A stretch of DNA of 64,000 bases from Arctopsyche grandis (Eukaryota > Arthropoda > Insecta > Trichoptera > Hydropsychidae): the NCBI RefSeq assembly GCF_051622035.1, contig NC_135360.1, positions 32,939,206-33,003,205 of the forward strand. Reading direction: 5' to 3'. The translations under genes and the position numbers were made by a program. The notes below the pieces were generated by a model. It was not told the origin of the DNA, made no database searches, and saw only the letters and a program-made list of their open reading frames with translations. This document shows positions 30,014 through 40,445 of this stretch, piece by piece. How positions within the stretch are numbered: the first letter of the stretch is position 1; each line of letters starts with the position of its first letter.

Positions 30014-32849
30014 CTTTTAATACTAATATATATTTTTTAATATTTTAATACTAGTATATATATATTAATACTAGTACATATATAATTTTTTTACTACGTT
30101 ATTTTCATTAATTTATACACATTAAAAACACCTTACTATTATTATTATTATTACACATTATTTATTTATAGTATTTAATGTGTCAAGTAAATCCACTAAT
30201 AAATTAAAATTTTATAATTTCTTTATAAAAATCATGAATTGAAATGAGATTTTAAATAAAAAAAGTTTATCTTACTAAAATCATTCAAATTGGAGTCGGA
30301 GTCAGTAAATTTTGATCCGACTCACTGTTTAAACACCCAATTTTTGACTTAAAGCTTTCGACCACTAAACCGACGATATATATGTATGTACATAATAACA
30401 ATTACATGCACTGATTATTTTTAAATTACTGGCCATTTAATTTTAAAGTTACTTACCGAAAATTAATTGGCCCATAACATATGCTTAATGTATGTATGTA
30501 TGTGTGTATGTTTGTGTGTATTTGGCTTAGTTTCCAATATGCTGTATTTTTCATAATTCATATTAAAAACCTTCTATAATAAAATAAAATGCAAAATCAT
30601 GGCCATCCCATCAGCAATTAGTCAAATTAGTTAGGAAGTAAACGATAAACTAATTAATTAACTAGATGTATTTCAATATTGAAAAGGCAATAAAACAACT
30701 TGTATGTTAGCAAAAACATGATGTATTTCATATATTATATTAATTACTCACTTATAATATAATATTATTACAATATTTATTAATGTTAGATTTATTCAAA
30801 TATATACACACGATACAGCGAGAGATGTGACATTAATTAATTCGGCATTTAATCAAATTAGCACGTCTCTTGTTTGAAATAATTAATTGTGCGTTTTAAA
30901 AGCCACATTTCTCTCTTAGTGTTTAAATGTTGAGGCTCAAACACTAAAACGTTCACTTTTACACAATATTATATTTATTTAAATGTCAAAAAAAAAAATT
31001 GCAAGCCAAAAGCGATACCACCGATACGAACGTGAAAAAAGTCACATTTTTGTCTATATCAAAAATATTTCTCTTATCATTATTATCAAAGCATTTAATT
31101 TCGAATGATACTCAGTCCCAAATTTTTATTTAATTTTTTTATTAATAAGTGAAGTTTTTCATTAATAAAAAAAATATATATAATACGAAGTGAAGGAAAG
31201 TAACATTTTACATGTTTTCGGAAAACTGATTCTCTTAATTTATCAGATTAGGTTTCTACCCTTTGCCCGCGTTCATTTTCACGGTACTTTTTTAGTGAAT
31301 TTTTTAATTGAGATTTCGACCATAAATATGTATATAGTATAATATTTATTCGAGTGACCAAATTATGACACCTGCAATGATTTTAAAAATAAAGTCTTGT
31401 AAATAGTGAATCACGGCATTCGCGCTACTGGAATTTTACGTACGACGTCTATAGCGGTCATCTACGGGAAAAGGGTTAACCTAACAATATTTTTAAATTT
31501 TGCTTACTTTTTAAAATACATAGTGAGGTGACAAATTTTACTGGAAAAAAGATCTGAGGCTAGTGCAAAAATATTTGAAGTATTGTATAAAGCAGGGAAG
31601 CCCAATCTTTGTTCAACTTTCTATCCCTCTTAAGTCCATTTTAATAATTTTTATCCCTCGTATTTGAAAAGCTTATTTAAATGCTTGATAAGCATAATGT
31701 AATTATACAAGAAGTCATATAACGAGTGGATAAAAGAAGCTGTCATATACAAAGTTAGGCAAAAAAAATCTAAAATTTGAGAAAATGATAGAGCTGTTAA
31801 GACATAAACTGAGTTTTGGTTTTTGGTAAATGATCATAAATCCATGGATTTCATTGGGTTTTTCCTGACATTTGATGTTACTAACCTTCGCCTAATTAAT
31901 TATGATTCTTCTTTCGTGCGATTCCGTTTACCATATTCGGCGATTACAATGCAACCATTCATATGAAAATTTTCATTATTTTAAAAGTAAAACTCATATA
32001 CCAGTGACAAAATGTAATAGATTTAAATATTATTTTATTCTAAAAGCAAAATCAAATCATCAGAATTTATATATTTGACTTACTTTTTTTATTGATTAAA
32101 AATGCATATTTACTTCTTCATTTTACGAATGTTTGTAGTAGATTAATAGACACTTCCTATTGGTTGAAAAGCTTTGTTATAAACTTCTAATGTAATAATG
32201 TTAGACTCGCTTCTTTTGCGTTTCATAACAAAGTTATTCAACCAATCGAAATCAAGCTACAGAGATTTGTTCCTGCAAAGACTGTTGAAATGAAATATAA
32301 GCACAATCTGGCCTTAAACAATCCATAAATGAATTAGGCGAAGAATAGAAGGTATTTGCATTTGCTTTAATGTATTAAAATATTCAACTTTAGAGATCAT
32401 ATCAATTACGTCGCGCAATTCGATAGCGGCCTGAAAATTTTCAATGAATAATTTATTAAAATCATTTTATTTTCCTTGCCAAATTTTAAAACACGGAACA
32501 CGCTTTCGAAAGGAAAACATAAAAAGTAAAGTAAAGTAAAGTGAAAACACCAACAGCGCAAAAACGCCTCTCACTTCACTTCAATCGCGAAACTTTCCTT
32601 TTGGGCAATCGCAAATTTCTTATAATTCGACACCCCACGGCGCTTCTCAAAACATGTACATATTATATACACGCTTATTTGTACACAAACAAATTCCGAG
32701 AAACTGAAAGGCTATTCATTACCAAATAAGATGATTCAACATGGACCATAAGTTGTGGATTCGTTATCTTCATCAAAACTTTCAACTGCGGATTCAATCT
32801 GAGATTTTTACCGGAGAGTTTCTCAAAATATGTATACTTTTATAGTTTA
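30014..32849. other. 2.8 kb intergenic, no gene recognised
   Basis: AT-rich. Contains the hAT-like subterminal block at 30291-30330, several short homopolymer runs and an AAAGTAAAGTAAAGTAAAG repeat at 32524-32541. The 62-codon frame at 32541 has no motif. No SINE or palindrome was recognised here, unlike the rest of the window. Confidence 0.5.
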
Positions 32850-33422
32850 CCCTCCCTCACCAAAAGTGGGGTATGCAAGTGCCCCAATTTTTACGTTTTT
32901 CGTAATAACTATGTGGTTTTCAAAGCAGCAATACACCCTATATTTCTTGTATTCCTAGAATGAACTACAAGAAATTTATTTTAATAGATTTTGTATGATT
33001 TAGAAAAGAGTTACATCGTAAAAAATACATTTATATATTTCTACGTTACAAAGTATGATTTAATGGCGGTAGTGATAAGTCATGTTTTTGACTGTTCGCT
33101 TGCATATTCTTGTTGATCGATGAATCAATGCGAGAGAAAAAGACAGCTATATTTTCGTAAGCTATTGTTTTCGTCGCTTTTGGCGCGTGGCTATTGAGTC
33201 ATGCAGTCGCCTGTTGGCCGTCAGTTTTGTTTGAATACAAAAATAGCCAAATACATGCTATACGACTAAAACTTTTTTATGTTGATGTATGAAATAATTA
33301 ATAAGATATATATTGAACCCATTTGTATTGAGAAAAGCTGTATTTTGATTTAAAAATACTGGGGTCTTATTCGACCCCGGTTCGGGACACTCGTCCGATC
33401 TCGACGCTCCGTCTTTCAAAGG
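32850..33422. mobile_element. piggyBac-like non-coding element, family 1
   Basis: Starts CCCTCCCTCACCAAAAGTGG after TTTA (a changed TTAA) and ends TCTTTCAAAGG before TTAA (33423-33426). The inverted copy at 53200-53761 has intact TTAA on both sides and is similar over the whole length, including GACTGTTCGCTTGCATATTC and TTGATCGATGAATCAATGCG. TTAA targets and CCY-type ends suggest piggyBac. It lies about 230 bp downstream of the potassium-channel stop codon, possibly within its 3' UTR. Confidence 0.75.
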
Positions 33423-33654
33423 TTAAAACAGTGTTTTTCCCATTGATATATCAACGGAGTGTATTCATGATTATTGTTGCAACGTTAGTTTTGTTTTAAC
33501 GGAACCACTACTTATGGTCTGCCCTGTGGAGAAATTGCGCACTAGCCCAAAGACAACCAGTGATAATAATGCGACGACGCTTCCATTACACCATTCCCAA
33601 TCATAACATCCTTAATTCACTGTCCACAACTACGGTATCACTTTTGGCGCAATA

Positions 33655-34153
33655 TCAGTGTTTTACAAGACCCAGAGCGTTAGCGACCTGGGCGCACTTG
33701 GCCATCACCTCCTCCTGGACCAGGCTGAACGACATGGCCACGAGCACCAGTCCGAATATCAAATAGGCACAGCACGCAAACAGATGAATGTGTTCGCTCT
33801 TGTTGGAGTCCGAAGTGCTGGCGGCCAGCTTGGAGCCACTCTGTCCCGGGGCAAAGTCCCCGAAGCCTATCGTGGATATGGTTATGAAGCAGAAGTAAAC
33901 GGAATCTAGGAAACTCCAGCCCTCCCACACGGAGAAGACCGTGGCTCCCAAGCACAGGTATCCGGTTAAAAACAGCAGAACTACTGCTACTGGGAACGGG
34001 GGTCCTTGTTGCAGGATGGTCTGGTGCTCGTGGGATATGGCACTGGCAGGTGTGCTGGCGCAGGACTTTTGCTTCTCCTCCTTGCATACGGTCTGTCCAT
34101 GTTGGGATCTCCATATTAGTGGCACTCTCGATGGTGTGTCGTGGGAGCACATA
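33655..34153 (-). CDS. Two-pore-domain K+ channel, last coding exon (TM3-P2-TM4)
   Basis: Encodes 165 residues plus the completing base of a split codon. The exon follows the acceptor TTTAAACATTGCAG (minus strand, ending at 34154). Residues 55-75 are TM3 (VAVVLLFLTGYLCLGATVFS), 85-101 the second pore loop with filter TIGFGD, and 123-146 TM4. The C-terminus is short (EEVMAKCAQVANALGLVKH). The WEGWSFLDSVYFCFITISTI lead into GFGD is highly characteristic of K2P leak channels. A KCNK18/TRESK-like insect member is my best guess. The first pore loop and TM1-TM2 must lie upstream of the window's exons. The phase fits exon 36757-36958: ...GAG TG + T ATG TGC. Confidence 0.9.
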
Positions 34154-34296
34154 CTGCAATGTTTAAATTGTATGATTAGTGATTTGATTTTGGCTTTTTA
34201 ACCCCCCTCCCACCCCCACCTCCTAACTCATCAAGATCGATTTAATTTTTTGCATGCTTTTTATTAGCAAGCAGCATGGCTTGGTGGTTGCGTTGA

Positions 34297-34737
34297 TACT
34301 AGCCAGCAGCATAGCTCGGTCCTTAAGCTTCTGCCTAACACCGAGAGGCGCCGGGTTCGATCCCATGAGCTGACCACGATTGAAAAGAATTTTTCTGAGT
34401 ACATCTGTAGTGCTGCTGGTTGGACTTGGATATTTGTGACTCCAGGTCAATCGTTTCCTATCAGAGTTTACCAATTTTTCTGATTTCATTGTTGAAACGG
34501 TTCCCGATTAAAAAATTTGCTAGAATCCTTCCTACCTACTATGTCACCACTATTTGAGTATGATTAATGTACAATAAAATTTGTGTACAATTCATGTATC
34601 GTTAATTTGCAAGTTTTTCAGTATATCGTAATTCAGCGACTTGTATAACAAAAAGGCTGAATTGTTTACAATTGTCCAGAAAGGCGCATTGGGGTTACCT
34701 GTAAGGCCTTCCTGGTATATTTTTATGTAAAAAATAA
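34297..34737 (+). repeat. tRNA-derived SINE, full length
   Basis: Head CCAGCAGCATAGCTCGGTCC, TTAAGCTTCTGCCTAACACC, GGGTTCGATCCCATGAGC, then TATTTGTGACTCCAGGTCAA and TTGAAACGGTTCCCG. The tail hairpin is CCAGAAAGGCGCATTGGGG/TTACCTGTAAGGCCTTCCTGG (34677-34716), with the tail AAAAATAAAATA. Confidence 0.85.
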
Positions 34738-34739
34738 AA

Positions 34740-35044
34740 TACTCAGCACCGAGAGTTCACCAGGTTGACCTCGATTGAAAGGAATTTATTTTATCTGTAA
34801 TGCTGCTGGTCAGACTTGGATATTTGTAACTCCAAGTCGATCGTTTCCTATCAGAGTTTGAAAATTTACCTGATTTCATTGTTGAAACGGTTCCTCCTTT
34901 CAACAAATTTGCTAAAAACCACCCCACCAACTATGTGAAATGCTGCATTGTTTGTAACTGGCCAGGAAGGCACATTGGGGTTTACCTGTTAGGCCTTCCT
35001 GATATATATGTATGTACATACATATATAAAAATAAATGAAATAA
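34740..35044 (+). repeat. SINE, head partly lost
   Basis: Directly follows the previous SINE. Partial head (CAGCACCGAGAGTTCACC), then the same body and tail hairpin CCAGGAAGGCACATTGGGGT/TTACCTGTTAGGCCTTCCTG (about 34962-35000). The pair forms a tandem SINE dimer. Confidence 0.75.
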
Positions 35045-35522
35045 ATTAGCTTCACTCTGTTAGTTTCTGCCCATCAAAAACTTTTTAGATCGCTTTGATA
35101 TTTTACAGACATATGTACTTGAGCTAGCTAACGAAGTTAATTAATATCTCCACCAAAAAGCTAAAAGAATTTGATCATTAACAAACTCATTAAAATTACA
35201 TCGGAATCTAAATTTAAAATAATATTGAAGGATCAGCACAAATTTACATAAAAGTACACTTTCAAAATAAATAAACGATTCTTATTATTGTGTTCTATCG
35301 CATTTTTATTATACCTGTTTTAAATATTTATATTACTTGTTTTTGTATTTATTTTCTTACTTATATTTTTTTTATATTTGCAATTTTGTCGCTGCACGGT
35401 TTCGTCCAAGCGATTTTGATCCGCGCGGTTTTGTCAGAACACCTCCTATGGGTAGTTTTAAAAAGGAATTTATTTATACGTGGTTTAAAATTTAATAAAA
35501 AACTCAACCTTTAGCATATTAA

Positions 35523-36047
35523 GGTCAAGTGCCCACAAAAAAGTATGGAACGCTGTATGCTTTGCATAACGAGAAGAGATAGAAAACAGAATACGTGGGA
35601 TAGAAGTATGATTAATGTAATGGTGAGAGGAAATGGACATGTTATGTATAAGGATAGGCGCTCTAGTGGTATTTCCCAGGAAAGAGGGATCACTTTTTGT
35701 CAATTTCTATTGTCAACCTTTTTTTTTGCTCTCTAGCTTTGTAGGACAATAGAAATTGACAATAAGCAACCCTTCTTTCCTGGGAAATAGCACTCTAGCG
35801 CCTATCCCTAGTCATGCAGCAAGAAGAACAGACGATATACGGATAAAAGAACTGTTCGAATGATACCCGAGAGAATGTAAAAGGGTGCAAGTAAGGCCAC
35901 AGGTGAGATGGGTGGATGAAATCAGAAAAATGTGTGGAATGATATGGGTGAGAGTTACTCAAAACAGAAACGAATGGAAGCATGTTGGAGAAGTTTTCAT
36001 CCAGAATTGGATTATTAATAACTGTGAATGATGATGATGATGATTTC
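35523..36047 (+). pseudogene. RTE-type LINE 3' fragment interrupted by palindrome P2
   Basis: Plus strand AAGTATGGAACGCTGTATGC, TTGCATAACGAGAAGAGATA, and, after the palindrome, AAAGAACTGTTCGAATGATA and CCGAGAGAATGTAAAAGG correspond to the reverse complement of 26300-26650 (the ERCMLGITRKDRKRNTWVRN and EVLEWYPREGKRVKG parts of the 982-residue protein). Stops and frame breaks are frequent. It ends with GAATGATGATGATGATGATT, the RTE tail. Confidence 0.8.
35650..35815. repeat. Palindrome P2 with the P1 core
   Basis: Arms (GATAGGCGCTCTAGTGGTAT/TTCCCAGGAAAGAGGG on the left; mirrored by CCCTTCTTTCCTGGGAAATA/GCACTCTAGCGCCTATC) flank the 46-bp core (35708-35753): CTATTGTC, AACC, a T run, GCTCTCTAGCTTTGTAG, GACAATAG. 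The core matches P1 inverted at 45 of 46 positions by eye. The arms do not resemble the P1 arms. Confidence 0.8.
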
Positions 36048-36092
36048 ACAGAAAAAATGATACTATTATAAAAAATTACCAACGTGCTTTAA

Positions 36093-36571
36093 AAGGGCTG
36101 GATCCCACCGCCTTGTCCATACAAACGTATTAAACTTCTACCTTCTTCAATTATGTTACTAGAGCAATTATTTTTTAATATGCTATGGACATCTTATTTT
36201 TTTGATTAGTTATTTTTTATAGGAGCTAGGAGCCACCAAACATCTATAAAATCGCCTCGTTTTTACACCCACGAAAAGAGTCCAGCGTGCGAATTTAGCG
36301 GTTGATTTTTAAAAAAATACTAGGACACAAACATAGAAAATATCTTTTTCATACTGATTGGTCCAGTTTCGGAGGAAAAAACTGGAGTCTACGAAACCTC
36401 GATTTTGTCGACTTAAAATTTATTTTTGATTAATCAAAAAAAATAAAAAAATTGAAACATGCCTATGGTGGATATAAATGGCATATTAAAAAATAATTTA
36501 TCTAGTGCCATAATTGAGTAAAGGAGACGTCTAATACGTTTGTATGGACAAGGCGCTGGGGTCCAGCCCTC
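36093..36571. mobile_element. piggyBac-like non-coding element, family 2
   Basis: TTAA on both sides (36089-36092, 36572-36575). Left end AAGGGCTGGATCCCACCGCC, TTGTCCATACAAACGTATTA mirrored by TAATACGTTTGTATGGACAA, GGCGCTGGGGTCCAGCCCTC. The inverted copy is at 54749-55209. 479 bp, no coding. Located in the K2P intron. Confidence 0.85.
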
Positions 36572-36756
36572 TTAATGGAATATGAAAACTGCATTAATAT
36601 AACAGCTCAATTTTGATAAATAACCATTGCGCTCCAAGGATGCAATATGGCACTGTTTAAATGTAATATGGAAATGTCTTCAAATGCAATATATTCATCA
36701 TCTACTAGTGACTTGGTATTTGCAGTTATCTTAAATGGAAATAATATGACATTTAC

Positions 36757-36958
36757 CACTCCCCATCCGAGTCGTCGGTGTCGAGGGTGTCGTCTATGCT
36801 ATTTAGGTCTCCGGTCTGATGAGTGGCAGGAACCCCTCTAATTCTGGCTGGAGTTCCAGGAACCCGGGGTGTCGAGGATCCTCCCGATATGCCCATTCCC
36901 GGTTGACAACATCTGCGAGGCGTCCCGGAAGCTGAAGTCGTCGCTGTTTGATGACACT
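36757..36958 (-). CDS. Two-pore-domain K+ channel, internal exon
   Basis: 202 bp between acceptor TATATATACAG and donor G|GTAAATG. Only one frame is open throughout: ECHQTATTSASGTPRRCCQP..., STPRVPGTPARIRGVPATHQ, TGDLNSIDDTLDTDDSDGE. The entry phase (2 bases) and exit phase (2 bases) fit exon 38674-38932 and exon 33655-34153 respectively. It encodes a Pro/Thr-rich then strongly acidic part of the large cytosolic loop between TM2 and TM3, with no membrane segment. The assignment to the K2P gene rests on phase and order and is not supported by sequence similarity. Confidence 0.72.
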
Positions 36959-37335
36959 CTGTATATATACATACAATATTCGGGTACATTAAATTATCGA
37001 ATTAAAATTTGAGAAATTCGGTAGCCCAAGAGAACTGAAACATCATATATTTTATAATCAATTTATACAAGTTTTTATTGTTTAGGTGAAAACTTGATTC
37101 GTCGTAAGTAACGAAATGTGTTTATTACTAAAGGCGCGCCCAAATTAGAACACGCATTCACAACACACGTTCATTGGTAGACGTCTTATGTTTTGTCAAT
37201 ATAAAAAAATCAAACAAAAATCAATCAATCAACTAAAATAACCAGCGGCTCTGAAACCGCATGCGGCTCTTTATATGTTCAAGTGTGGCTCTTAACATTG
37301 CCCACTCTTAAACTTAACATTAAAAATATACAGAT

Positions 37336-37446
<111 letters not shown>

Positions 37447-37974
37447 ATTACAAATCAAATTAAACATTTTACAAATCAAATTAAATATTTAAATGTATTT
37501 AAAAATAAGCTTATTGTAAAAAACTAAATGTATGTAAGCTTATTGTAAATCATATTAACAATTAGATACACCATAACTTCTTATTGAATACTTATCTCGC
37601 AGATAAAACTCAGTGAAGAGATGTACTTTTAGCTGTGAAATGTCAGATCTGACATATTTGGCCAAAAATCAATATATATCGTGTATTACCTTACAAGAAG
37701 CTACACGCCAAATTTGAAATTTATATATACATATGAGAGTTAAAACTATATATTAGAGATAACGAGAACCTATAGAGCAAATTTTATAAAATATAGAGTG
37801 AATTATAGGCGTTTAAAAAATTAAAATCTGATATGGCCATATCACGGCGAACAGGTTACAAGACGAGTGACAACGCTTGTTGATGTTAAAGAGATGTCAG
37901 GAAATTCTACGGGCTCTGTTTTTAAAACGCGTTGTATACGATATTTTATCTCCAACGTAATGGCAGACGATACA

Positions 37975-38060
37975 TTAACGTATATTCATGACCAAAATGA
38001 GCAATATGGCAAAGTATGAAAACGATCGGATAAGAGATAAGATATATAAAAAATTACCAC
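37975..38060 (-). repeat. Repeat R fragment, reverse
   Basis: ATTCATGACCAAAATGAGCA, ATATGGCAAAGTATGAAAAC, GATCGGATAAGAGATAAG is the reverse complement of the central part of the R copies at 24902 and 47278. Confidence 0.6.
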
Positions 38061-38458
38061 TTACATGAAAACCATGTGAACTGTATAATAGGTATGTAAA
38101 AATAAGATACCGTCAATGTGAAAATTTTCCCGTATTTTATGTTGTTAAGACCAACAGCTGTGTTATTTTGATTTGTAAAATTTTCTGCTAGAAATTTGCT
38201 GGCGCATCCAATAAGTTGTCTACATTTGAAGACATAATATGTAAATCAGTCTATTGCTATTGTTCTTTCACTTCTACAGATTTTTATAAATATTTTATGA
38301 ATATGTACATGAAACTATCAGCATCTCCCGGTATATATCTATGTAAAATAAAATAAAAATAAAATATATGTACATTAACGACTATTATGTTAATACATAA
38401 TAATCGTTAATGAACGAGATGTCCTTAATAAATATGTGCCTGTAATCATATTTTGACA

Positions 38459-38535
38459 GTTGTTCTCGCACTGCACTTTATCGGATGGATCTTGCGATGG
38501 GAGCCATCCGATAAAGTGTAGTGCGGGAACAACCA
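38459..38535. repeat. Palindrome P6
   Basis: Arms of about 30 bp (GTTGTTCTCGCACTGCACTT.. TATCGGATGG and its complement) around a 15-nt loop (ATCTTGCGATGGGAG), with two mismatches. It lies in the K2P intron, so it would form a hairpin in the pre-mRNA. Confidence 0.8.
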
Positions 38536-38673
38536 TCAAATTATGATGTTTTTTTAATGACACATCCTGTTACATTGTATCATTGTAGCACCTGTTCGCT
38601 ACAATGATCTGAATTTAATCATAAAATAAATATTTCCTACATGTATGCTTTCTCAATTTTAGGTTATGTTTAC

Positions 38674-38932
38674 CGTCATCCATAGCGTTGTTGATGGAAT
38701 GTTTGGTTCTGTTAAGAGTGTCCCCAGGGTTCCTAGGGCTAGCCGGTGCCCTTTGGAACACGTGGGAATATCGGGTCCCCGCAGCATGCACGATGTGCTG
38801 GGGGGCGTAGTGCCCGACTGCGCCTCCGCCCCCGGCCCCCGAACATTGGCTCTCTCGGGACGCATATTGAGAGGATCTTTGGCTGCTGCCCAATAGCGAA
38901 TGCTGCTCATGCAGTTGAAAGTGGTTGTCCAT
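38674..38932 (-). CDS. Two-pore-domain K+ channel, upstream exon in this window
   Basis: 259 bp after acceptor TAATTGTTTCAG (38933 onward) and before donor G|GTAAAC. The frame that fits the next exon reads MDNHFQLHEQHSLLGSSQRS, SQYASRESQCSGAGGGGAVG, HYAPQHIVHAAGTRYSHVFQ, RAPASPRNPGDTLNRTKHSI, NNAMDD, then a split codon completing to Glu with exon 36757-36958. It is a Ser/Gln/His-rich hydrophilic segment, consistent with a cytosolic loop. The ATG at the exon start directly follows the splice site and is probably internal. Upstream exons with TM1, P1 and TM2 are beyond 38932, possibly outside the window. Confidence 0.68.
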
Positions 38933-39082
38933 CTGAAACAATTACCAAAATTAATAAGGATTAAGGATACACGATATGATTTATTTGTGAAATACAAAAT
39001 AAATGTAAACATAATGCTTTTTCAATTCGTTTTTTATTAGTTTCACCAAATTTATACTTATGGCCAAACTTTAACATATATT

Positions 39083-39720
39083 TATTTATTTATTTATTCT
39101 AAACAGACCATTGTGGCATAACAGGAATTCCTAAAGCGCCACAATGGTCAAAAAATATAACACAAAAAAGAAAAAAAAACAAAATAACAATTAAACATAA
39201 ACATAAATACATCCATACATACATAAAAAATAGCATTTATAATAACAGATAAAGTAAAAATATCAAATAAAATATAGCATAAGGAATGCCTTGCACCTAC
39301 AGCCAGTTTCAATAAATATGTAAGAAACAACTACAAATACAAAACATCCCTGTAAGGCCCAAATGGAAGAGAGTTAATCAAAATTTCACTCATAAATCAC
39401 AATCAATCATGAAAACAATGATGAGCGCAGACTACCAGATAAATGGGTTAGAGTAATTTCCGACAATTTACGCTCACTAAGGTGGAAAATATCACATTCA
39501 ATCTCGGCAGCAACGATTTCATTAAGAAGTCGAATATCTCTTGGAATAGGAGCCATTCGAAAAAGGACTGTGCGAGCAGGAGGTAGAGCCAGCAAATGAT
39601 GATGTCTACCACGCACATAGTGATTAGGGACATAAAGTCCCAACTGCTCCAGCAACAACGGGCATGACGTATTACCACGTAAGAGCAGGAGAACGAAACG
39701 AATTAATGAGAAGTTTCTCC
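39083..39720 (-). pseudogene. LINE 3' fragment with tail hairpin, longer copy
   Basis: Minus strand: LRRNFSLIRFVLLLLRGNTS, CPLLLEQLGLYVPNHYVRGR, ALPPARTVLFRMAPIPRDIR, ECDIFHLSERKLSEITLTHL and a stop near 39407. Hairpin GACCATTGTGGCGC...ATGCCACAATGGTC at 39106-39149, then ATAAATAAATAAATA. It is the same family as 12486-13056 and extends further 5'. The last part of a Jockey/CR1-like ORF2. Confidence 0.8.
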
Positions 39721-39736
39721 GAAGTTCAATATATAA

Positions 39737-40196
39737 TCTAATATATAATTTCAAGACTTTGTAAGTATGTATGTATGTAATATTGGTTGGTAACATCGAA
39801 AACAAATCAAAGCTTGTATTACGACGATATCGATTCCGCTTTTGATTTCGATTCTGTTTCCGGATTACTTTTTCAGTTCTATTTGTAGATTCTTTTATCA
39901 TTTCCAGATCCGAATGCTTTTTTCAATTCCGGATCCCCGATTAATGTTTCAGTTTCAGATCCCGATTTGTTTCAGTTCTGGATGCCGATTACTGTTCCAG
40001 TTCCGGATATCAATTACTGGTTCAGTTCTGAATCCGGATGCCTTTTTCAATTCCGGATTTCAATACTATTTCAGTTCCGGATGTCGATTACTGTTTTTTA
40101 ACAAACTTCTTTAACAAATGACTGTTTATTAATAGATTACCAATGTTTAAGTGGTTTATATTATAAATACTAAGCGAAGCCAGGTAAAACCACTAG
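39737..40196 (+). mobile_element. Helitron-like family A, long copy
   Basis: Starts TCTAATATATAATTTCAAGA after A and ends AAGCGAAGCCAGGTAAAACC ACTAG before T. The interior has a local repeat of CAGTTCCGGAT/TTCCGGATCC units (39860-40090). 460 bp. It abuts the LINE fragment and another repeat (40200 onward). Confidence 0.65.
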
Positions 40197-40197
40197 T

Positions 40198-40445
40198 TGA
40201 TATATAAAAATGGACGCGATGTGTGTGGATATGTTTGTGACAGACCGTGGAAACACAGCCAATCAGAGTCAAGTTGAGGAGACACAGGGAAGCATGGTAG
40301 CAGGGAAATGGGGGGTGGGGGTGTAAAGCGTCGTGTGACGTCAGACCGAGCGACAGGTGAAACATATATACACACACACATACACACATTAATTCATTTA
40401 TTCGAACGAGTTGGATTGGTGAATGTGTAATGTGTTTCGTGCGCA
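40198..40445 (+). repeat. Unclassified repeat related to 49880-50265
   Basis: TGATATATAAAAATGGACGC and GATGTGTGTGGATATG resemble the reverse complement of the right end of 49880-50265 (ACGCGTCCATTTTTATA). Both contain GACGTCAGACCGAGCG / cognate CATCTGACGATGTCGTC blocks and TTGGT-GATTGG sequences. This could be a third Helitron-like family, but no CTAG end was found. Confidence 0.4.

Larger units (their letters stand above)
34154..36756 (-). other. K2P intron, 2.6 kb, filled with mobile DNA
   Basis: Donor GTAAATGTC at 36756 and acceptor ...CATTGCAG at 34154 (minus strand). Contains two plus-oriented SINEs, an RTE fragment interrupted by palindrome P2, and a piggyBac-like element, each listed separately. 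Confidence 0.75.

Noticed and set aside
33680..34159. 159-codon minus-strand frame overlapping the K2P exon
   Set aside because: Different frame from the one encoding TM3, GFGD and TM4. It has no recognisable motifs.
38615..39012. Independent small gene with start ATG at 38932
   Set aside because: The ATG follows a splice acceptor immediately, and the frame joins the next exon in phase, so an internal K2P exon is the better reading.
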